Below are positions 1-8,667 of a DNA stretch of 64,000 nucleotides, piece by piece. The stretch comes from Desulfogranum japonicum DSM 18378 (GTDB lineage: Bacteria; Desulfobacterota; Desulfobulbia; Desulfobulbales; Desulfobulbaceae). Positions within the stretch are counted from its first letter, which is position 1; each line of letters begins with the position of its first letter. The notes beneath the pieces were generated by a model, which was not told the DNA's origin, searched no databases, and saw nothing but the letters and a program-made list of their open reading frames with translations. The translations under genes and the position numbers were made by a program. The stretch spans positions 145,553 to 209,552 of the forward strand of contig NZ_AUCV01000005.1 of NCBI RefSeq assembly GCF_000429945.1, in the 5' to 3' direction.

Positions 1-1251
1 CAGGCGGTAGTAGATCACCATGAAGCCAAGAACCATCAGCGCTCCATAGAGTCCGGAAAGCAAACCTTTTTTGATTGAGTCTGCACCAAGACTGGCGCCG
101 ACGGTCAGTTTCTGTAATGTTTTGACATCGGTCGGAAGAGCGCCGGCACGCAGGACGATGGAGAGGTCTGTGGCTTCTTCATGGGTGAATCGACCGGTGA
201 TCTGTGCGCTACCGCCATAAATGGCCTCATTGATTCTCGGTGCTGAACGGACGACATCATCCAGCACAATGGCCAGTCTGCGTCCTACATTCTTTTCTGT
301 AACATCAGCGAATTTTTTGCCGCCCCTTCCTGTCAGGTCCAGGCTCACGTAAGGCTGGTTGAATGTACCGCCGACTCTGACCTGCGCGTCCTTGACCATT
401 TCTCCCGTCATCAGGATCTGCTCTTCAAGCAGCATGGGGATGTTTGTCACCTGCTGGGTCTGGGGATCAATTTCCCGTTCAAAGTATATGGCTGTTCCTT
501 TGGGCAGACGGCTCTGAAGGGCATGATTAAGTTTACTGAGGCTTTCTTTTGTATTCCACTGTTTGGCCTGAATAGCGTCGTTCACTATCTGGCCAAGGTT
601 GAGCCCCTGGCTGTCCGCAACGAGTTTAAACGACAGCTGGGCGGTCTGACCGATGAGCTTTTCCGCCCGTTCAGGATCCTTTTCTCCCGGGAGCTGGACT
701 ACTATCTCGTTTTCGCCCTGGCGTACAATAACAGGTTCGCCAACACCAAACTGATCTACTCGATTTCGTATGATTTCCAGAGATTGGCTGACGGCATTCT
801 TTTTAATATGACTGATCTGCTCATCTGTGAGTTTCAGGGTAACCCTTGGAAAGGTGCCGGGCTCTGCCTGAATTTCAGAGGACAGGTTAGGGAAATCCGA
901 GTCCAGTACCTGTTTCACAGTCTCCACAGCACTGGTACTGGGTAGGGTAAATATAACCCTGTCCTTGTGGTCTGATTTCAGCTGGACAGCGGTGATTTTT
1001 TTCTCTGCGAGTCCTTCTTTAAGATCCTGTGCTGCCAGATTCAATGAATTTTCAACCGCTTTTTCCAGATCTACCTGCAGCACCAGATGAAGGCCGCCCT
1101 GAAGATCAAGACCGAGCTTTAACCCTTGGGGGGCAAGGTAGGTTTTCCACCAGCTGGGAGCTTCCTTGTCAAAGGAAGGAACAAGTGTGACAACCGAAAA
1201 CAGGACCAGCATAACAAGCATGCCTATTTTCAATTTTAAAGTAGTATTCAT
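1..1251 (-). CDS. secD: Protein translocase subunit SecD (C-terminus beyond window)
   Basis: SecD is the inner-membrane partner of SecF that uses the proton motive force to help finish SecYEG-dependent export. The frame stays open to the left edge, so about 417 N-terminal residues are visible and the C-terminus, and probably secF, lie outside. The start is ATG at 1251, giving MNTTLKLKIGMLVMLVLF, a single N-terminal membrane anchor, followed by GLKLGLDLQGGLHLVLQVD, the conserved SecD segment after the first membrane helix. The long periplasmic region follows. larB lies upstream on the same strand after a 206-bp gap; yajC, the usual upstream neighbour, is not there. Confidence 0.93.
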   Translation of the reverse strand, partial: MNTTLKLKIGMLVMLVLFSVVTLVPSFDKEAPSWWKTYLAPQGLKLGLDLQGGLHLVLQVDLEKAVENSLNLAAQDLKEGLAEKKITAVQLKSDHKDRVIFTLPSTSAVETVKQVLDSDFPNLSSEIQAEPGTFPRVTLKLTDEQISHIKKNAVSQSLEIIRNRVDQFGVGEPVIVRQGENEIVVQLPGEKDPERAEKLIGQTAQLSFKLVADSQGLNLGQIVNDAIQAKQWNTKESLSKLNHALQSRLPKGTAIYFEREIDPQTQQVTNIPMLLEEQILMTGEMVKDAQVRVGGTFNQPYVSLDLTGRGGKKFADVTEKNVGRRLAIVLDDVVRSAPRINEAIYGGSAQITGRFTHEEATDLSIVLRAGALPTDVKTLQKLTVGASLGADSIKKGLLSGLYGALMVLGFMVIYYRL

Positions 1252-1457
1252 TGGAAATAGCCTTGGTTACTCTTTAATAGATATTTTAAATAGGTAATTG
1301 GATAAGCGATAAACTCGTCGATTATACGACGATACTTAGTATCATGCAATGGGCAGAGTGTATTTTTCCGGAAAAAGGCAGCCGGTATAGATAGCTGCAT
1401 ACAGATAACTCTGCAGCAGGAGGAGCGATACCATCAACTGCCAATGATGTTTACCGT

Positions 1458-2216
1458 TCATGAACGTATACGGTTGATGGCTGCAGCCATGCATGCCGCA
1501 CCAAAACCGTTATCAATATTGACCACAGCAAGTCCTGGCGAGCAGCTGTTTAGCATACCGAGCAGGGCAGAAAATCCTCCGGCTCCAGTTCCATACCCAA
1601 CGCTTGTCGGAACACCGATTACTGGCGCATCGGTAAGGCCGGCAACCACCGATGGCAGTGCTCCCTCCATACCAGCAATGACAATGATTGCGGCTGCCTG
1701 TTGCAAGGTTTTGGTTTGGCCAAGTATTCGGTGAATCCCTGCAACGCCTGAATCGTAAATCTGTTTTGTCGGATGTCCGAAAAGTTCCAGAGTGAGACGG
1801 GCTTCTTCTGCTATGGGAAGGTCCGAGGAACCGGCGGTTACCAGTACAATCTCTCCCTGGACTTCAATTGTCGGCGCATATTCCTGGTTCCCGATGAGCA
1901 AGCGTGCTATAGGGTCATAGTGGAGATAAGGGAGCGCTTTGCAGATTTTTTCTGCCTTATCATTATCAACTCTGGTGGCAAGTATAACACTGCGTCTAGC
2001 GTGCATACGTTCTATGATTGCCTGAATTTGGTCAGCCGTTTTGGATTGACCGAAAATAATTTCGGGAATTCCTGTGCGCAGGCACCTGTGATGGTCCAGC
2101 TGTGCTTCCGTAAATGATTCCACGGGCAGTCGACGAAGCTGGTCAACGACTTCCCCCTGGCTGATTTGACCTGCGCAGAGTCGAGTGAGCAGGTCATTGA
2201 GTTGATCGTGATTCAT
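1458..2216 (-). CDS. larB: Pyridinium-3,5-biscarboxylic acid mononucleotide synthase LarB
   Basis: The 252-residue protein has the NCAIR-mutase (PurE-like) fold of LarB, which carboxylates nicotinic acid adenine dinucleotide in the first step of the nickel-pincer nucleotide cofactor. The visible family features are the N-terminal helical part (NDLLTRLCAGQISQGEVVDQL) and the PurE-like C-terminal half with VTAGSSDLPIAEEA, AGMEGALPSVVAGL, GVPTSVGYG and VNIDNGFGAAC. No larC or larE lies nearby, so cofactor synthesis would need genes elsewhere. It may be transcribed toward secD. Confidence 0.9.
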   Translation of the reverse strand: MNHDQLNDLLTRLCAGQISQGEVVDQLRRLPVESFTEAQLDHHRCLRTGIPEIIFGQSKTADQIQAIIERMHARRSVILATRVDNDKAEKICKALPYLHYDPIARLLIGNQEYAPTIEVQGEIVLVTAGSSDLPIAEEARLTLELFGHPTKQIYDSGVAGIHRILGQTKTLQQAAAIIVIAGMEGALPSVVAGLTDAPVIGVPTSVGYGTGAGGFSALLGMLNSCSPGLAVVNIDNGFGAACMAAAINRIRS

Positions 2217-2596
2217 CTGGCTGGTAACGGCTTTGTTTGTAGAAAAAGAGGAGGTGCTGTAACTTGTTTCTCTTTATATATGCTCATCACTCAACCAGAT
2301 CCGAAATATGAAAATAGCTTGGTTGAATGTGCATGTACCGTAAGTATATTTTTTGAAATATCCACCTATAAATTTACAGAAAGGCTGCTTGCTGTTTTTC
2401 TCCTAATGGATGGTGAACATCGCCGCTACTCTGAAGAAAAACCCGGACAACGGGAATGCTTTTCCAGCAGGAGTAACATCGTCCTGTTCATATGGGGTTG
2501 AAAGTATGTTATACAAATTCAGAATGTTATTTTTTTGCAGGCAAACCATCTGTGTTCAGGTCACTGACTGCTATATATCGCATTAAAAGGAGATAC
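2217..2596. other. Intergenic region between divergent larB and the kinase pair
   Basis: This 380-bp region separates the divergent larB and APH-like kinase genes and should carry both promoters. A short inverted repeat (TCAACCA near 2291 and TGGTTGA near 2321) sits in the middle. I see no convincing gene here; the open frame on the + strand that starts inside larB lacks family features. Confidence 0.4.
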
Positions 2597-3604
2597 ATGA
2601 ATACATTGCCGGAGTTTATCGCATCATTGTCAAGGCCGGAGTCTTACCCGCATCCTGTTGAACATGTCCAGCTGATTCAAACGCATATCAGTTATGTGCT
2701 TGTCGCAGGCGATTTTGTATACAAATTTAAGAAGCCTGTTGATTTTGGTTTTTTGGATTTTTCCACTCTGGAGAAACGAAAAGCCTGCTGTGAGAGGGAA
2801 CTGCTCCTTAACAAACGGTTATGTCCCGACATCTATCTGAATCTGGTTGGTGTGCAAAAGCAGGCAACAACGTATTCATTGATCGAGGGCGACAGTGATA
2901 TCGAGTATGGGATACAGATGCGTCGTATGCCCGAAAATATGATGATGGGAAACGTGATTGCGCGAAAAGAACTTGATCGCACCCATATAGACAGGATTGT
3001 CGAAGTACTGGCTCCATTTTACAGAGGCGCCGAGAGCAATGAAGAGATCGACTCATTTGGCACTGCCCAGAGCGTAGGGGTTAACGTCTTGGAGAATTTT
3101 GACCAGACTGCCTCCTTTGTTGACCAGGGTGCTCTGGATGGCAAGCAATTTCAGGATATCAAGGCGTATGCACAAGCCGTATTACTGGATGAAAAGCTAT
3201 TTGAAGATCGTATCAAGGCTGGCCGTATCCGTGACTGCCATGGAGATTTGTATTCAGCCAATATCTGCCTTGCTGATAAGGTATACATTTACGATTGCAT
3301 AGAGTTCAATGACCGTTTCCGTTACAATGATGTAACCTGTGACATCGCGTTTCTGGCCATGGATCTCGACTATCATGGACTTGAGGATCTCTCCAATTAC
3401 TGTATAGACAGATTTGTTGCACATACCGAAGATCCGGGGGTATATGACCTGCTGGATTTTTATAAGTGTTACCGGGCGTATGTTCGTGGGAAGATAGGGT
3501 TGTTTACTGCTGCTGATCCGCAGGTTACTGAAGAAGTTCGCCAGTCATCCCTTGAAAGTGCTTCCCGATACTTTGACTTGGCACATCGCTACACTAAAAA
3601 GTAA
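2597..3604 (+). CDS. APH-like phosphotransferase-fold protein (COG2187-like)
   Basis: This 335-residue protein has the aminoglycoside-phosphotransferase fold often found as the N-terminal half of a bifunctional APH/P-loop ATPase. The Brenner motif HGDLYSANICL and the following DCIEFNDRFRYNDVTCDIA, which supplies the metal-binding Asp, are visible around residues 215-250. I chose ATG at 2597 over an upstream ATG at 2492 because AAAAGGAGAT precedes it at good spacing and the added 35 residues look non-coding. The stop is 2 bp from the next gene, which encodes the other half, so this is a split version of the fused family. The substrate is unknown. Confidence 0.8.
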   Translation: MNTLPEFIASLSRPESYPHPVEHVQLIQTHISYVLVAGDFVYKFKKPVDFGFLDFSTLEKRKACCERELLLNKRLCPDIYLNLVGVQKQATTYSLIEGDSDIEYGIQMRRMPENMMMGNVIARKELDRTHIDRIVEVLAPFYRGAESNEEIDSFGTAQSVGVNVLENFDQTASFVDQGALDGKQFQDIKAYAQAVLLDEKLFEDRIKAGRIRDCHGDLYSANICLADKVYIYDCIEFNDRFRYNDVTCDIAFLAMDLDYHGLEDLSNYCIDRFVAHTEDPGVYDLLDFYKCYRAYVRGKIGLFTAADPQVTEEVRQSSLESASRYFDLAHRYTKK

Positions 3605-3606
3605 GT

Positions 3607-4209
3607 ATGGCTTCGCAATTACTTCATTTTGAGGGAGAAAGGATCCTGCTGGTGTTCATGGGGTTGACAGCAGGGGGAAAATCAACCCTCGCACAGCAAT
3701 ATGCCATGCAAACTGGCGGCATCCATATCAATACAGATACGGAACGTAAAAAGCTGGCAGGCCTGAGTCCTACCCAGAAACGACCTGACGGTGTTGAACA
3801 GGGAATTTATTCACCCGAGTTGACAGCAACAACATATGAACATCTTCTGGACCTGGCTGAGGAAGCATTTGCTCGTGGGGAACACCTGGTGTTACTTGAT
3901 GGATCTTATTCCAGGCATACCTATCGAGAGGCAGTGCGTGGCAGAGCTGAAGAAATGGGAGCCAGACTGCTCTTTATCTTTTGTTTCTGCTCTGAACAGG
4001 AAACCAGAAAACGGTTGGACTTTCGTTCCCGCGATGTCAGTGCTGTTTCCGATGGAAGATGGGAAATTTATCTGTATCAAAAAAAGAGCTTCGAATTTCC
4101 GGATAAGGAAAAAGATTGCCTTTTCTTTGATACTACTGGAGATCCAGCCACGTTGACGAAAAAATTGGCCTCGGGGATACTGAAGGAACTGCAGGCCGGC
4201 ACTCTGTGA
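3607..4209 (+). CDS. P-loop kinase/ATPase (COG0645-like), partner of the APH-like protein
   Basis: The 200-residue protein carries a Walker A motif (GLTAGGKST, residues 19-27) and resembles the zeta-toxin/adenylylsulfate-kinase-like P-loop domain that is fused to an APH-like domain in many proteobacteria. A later segment, VLLDGSYSRHTYREA, is typical of small-molecule kinases in this group. The gene starts just after the stop of its partner, so the two are almost certainly co-transcribed and may act as a complex. No substrate can be inferred. Confidence 0.8.
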   Translation: MASQLLHFEGERILLVFMGLTAGGKSTLAQQYAMQTGGIHINTDTERKKLAGLSPTQKRPDGVEQGIYSPELTATTYEHLLDLAEEAFARGEHLVLLDGSYSRHTYREAVRGRAEEMGARLLFIFCFCSEQETRKRLDFRSRDVSAVSDGRWEIYLYQKKSFEFPDKEKDCLFFDTTGDPATLTKKLASGILKELQAGTL

Positions 4210-4251
4210 TTTTACTGTGTGTCGGCCTGGTTAGGGGTGAGGCAAAAGAGG

Positions 4252-5073
4252 TTAAAGATCCCTGCTTTTTTCAGAAACCGGATTGTCCGTATCCTCAGCC
4301 TCACCACTCGATATCCACTGTGGCATTGTCAGACTCGGAAGCCATTTTTGAATTCCCCAACGGGGAGGATTATTTTCTTCAAGCCTTTTGAGAAGAGCAG
4401 ATGCTTTAGGTGCGATGGTTGAATTGGGGTACATGGCTAAAATATATTTAAGTCGGTGTTGTGCCTGTTCGTATTCCTTGGTACGCACATAAAAAACAGC
4501 AACAAAATATTCATGGTTAACAAGGAAATTTTTGGCAGCGGCAATTCTGGCTCTTGCTTCCTTGGTGTATGGTGAATCTGGGAACGAGCGGAGCAGACGA
4601 GAAAACGATTTTATAGCATCCTGTGCACCTGTAACATCTCGGTCAATACGGTCCGTTCGTTGGAAATCGCACATGCCGATCTGGAAAATCACATAGGGGA
4701 CTGCCTCGTTGGTAGGGTGACGCTCTTCAAATTGCTGATATAGAAGTTTTGCCTCCAGGTAGGAATGATTGTAGTAGTGTGCATCAGCAGATTTGAGTTC
4801 TGCGAGCATCGCCTGCTGGCTGAAAGGATGTTCATCGAGAATCTTTTCAAAAGCCCGTATTGCAGTGCTGTAGTCGCCCACGCTGTATGCGTCCATGCCC
4901 TGGGTGATCAGAGCTTCGGGGGTGTCTCCGACTATTTCCTGTTCTTCACCAATGGTGACTTTATCGAACATGCCCTGAAAAACAGAACAGCTGGAGAGAA
5001 GCCCAGCGCATAGGAGGGCAAGGGTAAAGGTGGTGATGGCCTGTGTTATGTTTTTTCGGTCAGGATGATGCAT
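4252..5073 (-). CDS. bamD: Outer-membrane assembly lipoprotein BamD
   Basis: BamD is the essential TPR lipoprotein of the BAM complex, which folds beta-barrel proteins into the outer membrane. The 273-residue product has a lipoprotein signal ending in LLSSC (Cys about residue 29) and then TPR-like repeats (ALITQGMDAYSVGDYSTAIRAF; HYYNHSYLEAKLLYQQF; the C-terminal EYEQAQHRLKYILAMYPNS), the usual BamD arrangement. I placed the start at 5073 because AAGGAGATCCC lies directly before that ATG; an in-frame start 24 bp upstream is less likely. Confidence 0.88.
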   Translation of the reverse strand: MHHPDRKNITQAITTFTLALLCAGLLSSCSVFQGMFDKVTIGEEQEIVGDTPEALITQGMDAYSVGDYSTAIRAFEKILDEHPFSQQAMLAELKSADAHYYNHSYLEAKLLYQQFEERHPTNEAVPYVIFQIGMCDFQRTDRIDRDVTGAQDAIKSFSRLLRSFPDSPYTKEARARIAAAKNFLVNHEYFVAVFYVRTKEYEQAQHRLKYILAMYPNSTIAPKASALLKRLEENNPPRWGIQKWLPSLTMPQWISSGEAEDTDNPVSEKSRDL

Positions 5074-5830
5074 GGGATCTCCTTCTCTTGAGTACACTAT
5101 GGTTGAGCAGCTGCCACGTGAGTGTTTTTTTGTCAGGTGAGCCGCATTTCTGCAGTATTAGCCCTGATTCTTTACCAGTATTTGCGGTCGGGAAAAACTA
5201 AAAAAAGACAGAAAGTATGTGTTACGGCCGAATCAAGCATAAAATAGCAGGGAGTTTTTCACATGGGCTCACTGTGTATAACGGAATAAACCCTCTGGCT
5301 ATGCTCATCAAAAAATGGGTCTCTTTTCATAATCCTTATTCACGAAGGTGGTTTTGGGCCTGTTCTCCACACATTATTTTGCGAGGCTGAAGGAACAGAA
5401 CGTGAGTTGAAAGACCAGCAAGAATAGATACGTTGTTTTTTGCGCCCTCAGGTATCCTCCTGTTCGCACTGAAAGGCTTTTTTCTGATTTCAGGAGTCTT
5501 GCGCATATGGGAATGTCACTAGCCGTGGGAAGGAGGCGGGGAAGTAGAGCGAAAAAGGGACTGTTACTCCCTCTCTGGTAGAGTGTGGCTCGGATCTCAA
5601 AATGTTTGATGGTTGGGTTCCCCGACCATAAAGCCCCCTAATACGGTCACTATGGTCGGGAATAGTTTGCAGATCTCCTCAATTGACTGTGGAAAGGCAG
5701 CCCTGGCGAGGAGAAGAATTTGCCATGAGGGTATCAAAAAATACCCTGAATAATACATGAAAAGCATCAATCAGCATATCGAGGGAATACTTGCCTCTCC
5801 AGATACGCTCAAACACGTTACAACTGGCAA
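5074..5830. promoter_or_regulatory. Long intergenic region with competing hairpin arms, trxA to bamD
   Basis: About 750 bp without a convincing gene lie between trxA and bamD, both leftward. At 5610-5662 three arms can pair in alternative ways: ATGGTTGGG, then CCCGACCAT, then ATGGTCGGG, so the middle arm can form a tight hairpin with the first or a wider one with the third. A small hairpin, GGGTAT-loop-ATACCC, is near 5730. No T-run follows the arms, so these are not simple terminators. The arrangement recalls an attenuator or a repeat remnant. Confidence 0.35.
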
Positions 5831-6160
5831 TTAAAGGGCTTTATTCATGAGATCCTGGAGTTGGGTTTTACCAACCGCACCTGTGATCTGATCTACAACT
5901 TCGCCGCCTTTGAACAGGATAAGGGTAGGGATGGCACGAATACCGAATTTGCCAGGTGTGGCAGGGTTATCGTCCACATTCATCTTGGCAATACTTACTT
6001 TGCCATCAAATTCTTCTGCAAGCTCATCGATTACAGGCCCGATAGCTTTACATGGCCCACACCATGGAGCCCAGAAGTCTACCAGGCAGGGAAGATCATT
6101 CTCCAGAATTTTTGAATCAAATTCGCTATCTGAGACATGTAATACCTTATCACTTGCCAT
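5831..6160 (-). CDS. trxA: Thioredoxin
   Basis: This 109-residue protein is a classical cytoplasmic thioredoxin that reduces protein disulfides. The active site is WCGPC (Cys34 and Cys37), within FWAPWCGPCKAIGPVIDELA; the cis-Pro loop IRAIPTLILFKGGE and the C-terminal helix are intact, and the length is standard. Cys25 is an additional non-active-site cysteine. AAGGAGAACTC precedes the ATG. No thioredoxin reductase gene is adjacent. Confidence 0.95.
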   Translation of the reverse strand: MASDKVLHVSDSEFDSKILENDLPCLVDFWAPWCGPCKAIGPVIDELAEEFDGKVSIAKMNVDDNPATPGKFGIRAIPTLILFKGGEVVDQITGAVGKTQLQDLMNKAL

Positions 6161-6344
6161 CTTGAGTTCTCCTTGTTATTCCCCGTTGGGACGTTAATGG
6201 TGAAAAAATGAACCTTTCCCAACAGTTATAGAGGGTTAGCTAATTAAGTAGTCATTCTACCTTGCGTGTGTCTCGGTGACAAGAGAAAATTGCCATCTTT
6301 GGCTTCATGTCAAGGGATATGGTCTGTTTTGTTGGTTTTTGCTT

Positions 6345-6374
6345 TTGACAGAGTTGAAGACAGGCTGTTATACT
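6345..6374 (+). promoter_or_regulatory. Predicted sigma-70 promoter upstream of hemL
   Basis: TTGACA (6345-6350), an 18-bp spacer and TATACT (6369-6374) form a near-consensus vegetative promoter about 250 bp before the hemL start. An exact 9-bp inverted repeat, TTGAGTTCA and TGAACTCAA separated by 10 bp (6387-6414), lies 12 bp past the -10 box and could be an operator or a hairpin at the start of the transcript. Confidence 0.5.
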
Positions 6375-6624
6375 GGGAAATTGAGCTTGAGTTCATTTGG
6401 CTGGGTGAACTCAACATATGGTATTGTGATCAGGATCCTTTCAGGGAAATCACGCCTATTTTTGCCCATACATATCCGCGGTCATGTTTTATGAGATTCG
6501 TATCCCTGTGCTCACCTGTGCCATGCACATTTTCCTGAAGGCACGAGGGCACAGGGCTGATGCGGAATAATAACAGCCGGAATTTTCAGCTAACTCTTTT
6601 TTATAGCCATAAAAGGTGAAAGTC

Positions 6625-7914
6625 ATGCATACAACTCAATCCAAAACTCTGTTTGAGCAAGCCCAGAAAACTATTCCAGGAGGGGTGAATTCACCGGTTC
6701 GTGCCTGTCGGTCTGTGGGCTGTGACCCGTTATTTGTCCAGCAGGCCAGCGGCTGCGAGATCGTCGATGTCGACGGTAACAGGTTCATTGATTTTGTATG
6801 TTCCTGGGGGCCGATGATTGCCGGACATGCCCATCCAAATGTGGTGGAAGCTATACAGAGGACTGCAGCTAACGGTGCCAGTTTTGGTGCTCCATGCGCT
6901 TTGGAGGTTGAGTTGGCCGAGCTTGTCTGCGACAGTATCCCTTCAATGGATAAGGTCAGATTTGTGAATTCAGGAACAGAAGCTACCATGAGTGCTGTGC
7001 GCCTGGCCAGGGGATATACCGGCAAAAGCGTTGTTGTTAAATTTGATGGTTGTTACCATGGACACTCTGATTCTTTCCTTGTAAAGGCCGGTTCAGGCCT
7101 GATTACTCTTGGTATTCCTGGAAGCCCAGGTGTGCCCGAAGATATTGTGAAAAATACCCTTTCCATACCCTACAATGACACCGTAATTCTTGAAAAGACC
7201 CTTCGGGATCCGGAACTGGATATCGCCTGTGTCATCGTTGAGCCTGTTGCCGGTAATATGGGGGTGGTAGTTCCCGATGAAGGATTTCACACAACATTGC
7301 GTGCCCTGACTCAAGAACTTGGCATTGTCCTGATTTTTGATGAGGTTATCACCGGGTTCCGTCTTGGACTTGGCGGCGCACAGGAACGATTCGGAATTAC
7401 TCCTGACTTGACTTGCCTCGGTAAAATCATTGGCGGAGGACTCCCTGTAGGCGCATATGGCGGAAAAAAAGAGATTATGGACCAGGTTGCACCGGATGGA
7501 CCTGTGTATCAGGCCGGAACGTTATCCGGAAATCCTCTGGCAATGGCAGCAGGCCTGGCAACGCTTAAACTGGTCAGACAGGAGGGCTTTTATGAGAAAC
7601 TTGAAGAAAAAAGTGATTGGTTTGCTCAACGGTTGGCTGATATCGCTTCTGGAATTTCGTTGCCAACCACACTCAATCGCATTGGTTCCATGATGACCTG
7701 TTTTTTTGCACAAGGACCAATCAGGGACTATGAATCAGCCATGAAGGCTGACACCGAACTGTATGCACAACATTACAGAAATATGCTCACAGGAGGGGTC
7801 TGGCTTGCTCCTTCGCAGTTCGAAGCTGCCTTCATTGCTGCTTCCCACCAGGAAGAACATCTGGAAAAAGCTTTGGCTGTGACTGAATCATCATTCAAAA
7901 AATTGATGAATTAG
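6625..7914 (+). CDS. hemL: Glutamate-1-semialdehyde 2,1-aminomutase HemL
   Basis: HemL is the PLP enzyme that converts glutamate-1-semialdehyde to 5-aminolevulinate in the C5 route to tetrapyrroles (heme, siroheme, cobalamin). The product is about 429 residues, the usual length. It opens with the family signature PGGVNSPVRAC, and shows GPMIAGHAHPNV, FVNSGTEATMSA, KFDGCYHGHSDSFL, IFDEVITGFR and the PLP-lysine segment LTCLGKIIGGGLPVGAYGG. The start at ATG 6625 is favoured because AAAAGG precedes it by 8 bp; a GTG lies 9 bp upstream. It stands alone and is followed by the F0 operon. Confidence 0.95.
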   Translation: MHTTQSKTLFEQAQKTIPGGVNSPVRACRSVGCDPLFVQQASGCEIVDVDGNRFIDFVCSWGPMIAGHAHPNVVEAIQRTAANGASFGAPCALEVELAELVCDSIPSMDKVRFVNSGTEATMSAVRLARGYTGKSVVVKFDGCYHGHSDSFLVKAGSGLITLGIPGSPGVPEDIVKNTLSIPYNDTVILEKTLRDPELDIACVIVEPVAGNMGVVVPDEGFHTTLRALTQELGIVLIFDEVITGFRLGLGGAQERFGITPDLTCLGKIIGGGLPVGAYGGKKEIMDQVAPDGPVYQAGTLSGNPLAMAAGLATLKLVRQEGFYEKLEEKSDWFAQRLADIASGISLPTTLNRIGSMMTCFFAQGPIRDYESAMKADTELYAQHYRNMLTGGVWLAPSQFEAAFIAASHQEEHLEKALAVTESSFKKLMN

Positions 7915-7996
7915 ATAAAAAAATATTGCGTTTGATCAATTCGCATGATACCTGTAGCCTCAATTAAAAAACCTCACTGGGTCTTGGAGGGAATAC

Positions 7997-8227
7997 ATGT
8001 CTGACGAAAGACGTGAGATGTTCAGACAACTTGCAGAATATAGCCAAGTTGGTATGACTTTTGTCTTTTCAATCCTAGTTGGTTTTGGTATTGGATGGTT
8101 TCTGGATAACAAGGTTTTTCACGGAAAAATCACTCCTTACCTGACTTTCATATTTTTAGGGGTAGGCATTGTTGCAGGGTTTAGAACCCTGTGGGAATTA
8201 ACCCGGAAAATCTCAGACGGAAAGTAG
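7997..8227 (+). CDS. atpZ: AtpZ/AtpI-type small ATP synthase accessory membrane protein
   Basis: This 76-residue protein has two predicted membrane helices (around residues 18-36 and 47-66) and the AtpZ-like pattern YSQVGMTFVFSILVGFGIGWFLD...TFIFLGVGIVAGFR. Such proteins precede F0 genes and are proposed to help c-ring assembly or magnesium uptake. A good Shine-Dalgarno (TTGGAGGGAA) precedes the ATG. It is the first gene of the F0 cluster atpZ-atpI-atpB-atpE. Confidence 0.82.
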   Translation: MSDERREMFRQLAEYSQVGMTFVFSILVGFGIGWFLDNKVFHGKITPYLTFIFLGVGIVAGFRTLWELTRKISDGK

Positions 8228-8238
8228 AACGGTTCGTA

Positions 8239-8664
8239 GTGAAAGAAGACCAGACCCTTATACAGGCAGTTATTTTAACCAGTTGGCTTATAGTCATTGT
8301 TTTTATTTTGGCTGGCTGGTATGTGCAGGGAGAGCAATTTGCACTCTCCACCCTGATCGGTGGCATTCTGGTTAATGGAAGCTTTCTGCTGTTGAAAAAG
8401 GATATTGAGCAGTTACTCAACAAAGTGAGTATGGCCGGTATCAGCCCTGATTCAGTATCAAGGGCTGAAAAAATTCGTTTTTTCATCAAGTTTCATGCTC
8501 GCCTTGTTGTTTTTGGTTTATTATTGATTGCGCTGGTTGCAAAATGCCCCGTCAATCTCGTCGGATTGGCATTGGGGATGGCAACAGTGGTCTTGAGCGT
8601 AGTCGTTGTTGTGTTAAGCAAGGGGAAAAAACTCTATTCCAAGTTACGTTTGAGGAGCGTGTAG
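8239..8664 (+). CDS. atpI: ATP synthase subunit I (AtpI-like)
   Basis: About 141 residues with four hydrophobic segments, matching the ATP synthase I family, which assists assembly of the c-ring. I prefer GTG at 8239, 12 bp after the atpZ stop; an earlier GTG at 8191 would overlap atpZ by 37 bp and neither has a strong ribosome site. atpB begins 4 bp after its stop, supporting one transcript. The assignment comes from position and hydropathy more than sequence identity. Confidence 0.7.
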   Translation: MKEDQTLIQAVILTSWLIVIVFILAGWYVQGEQFALSTLIGGILVNGSFLLLKKDIEQLLNKVSMAGISPDSVSRAEKIRFFIKFHARLVVFGLLLIALVAKCPVNLVGLALGMATVVLSVVVVVLSKGKKLYSKLRLRSV

Positions 8665-8667
8665 GTT

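Noticed and set aside
523..945. Open frame on the + strand within the left-edge region
   Set aside because: It is the antisense shadow of secD, whose minus-strand frame shows clear family motifs.
6266..6538. 90-codon + frame between trxA and hemL
   Set aside because: No ribosome site or family pattern, and it overlaps the predicted hemL promoter and its inverted repeat.
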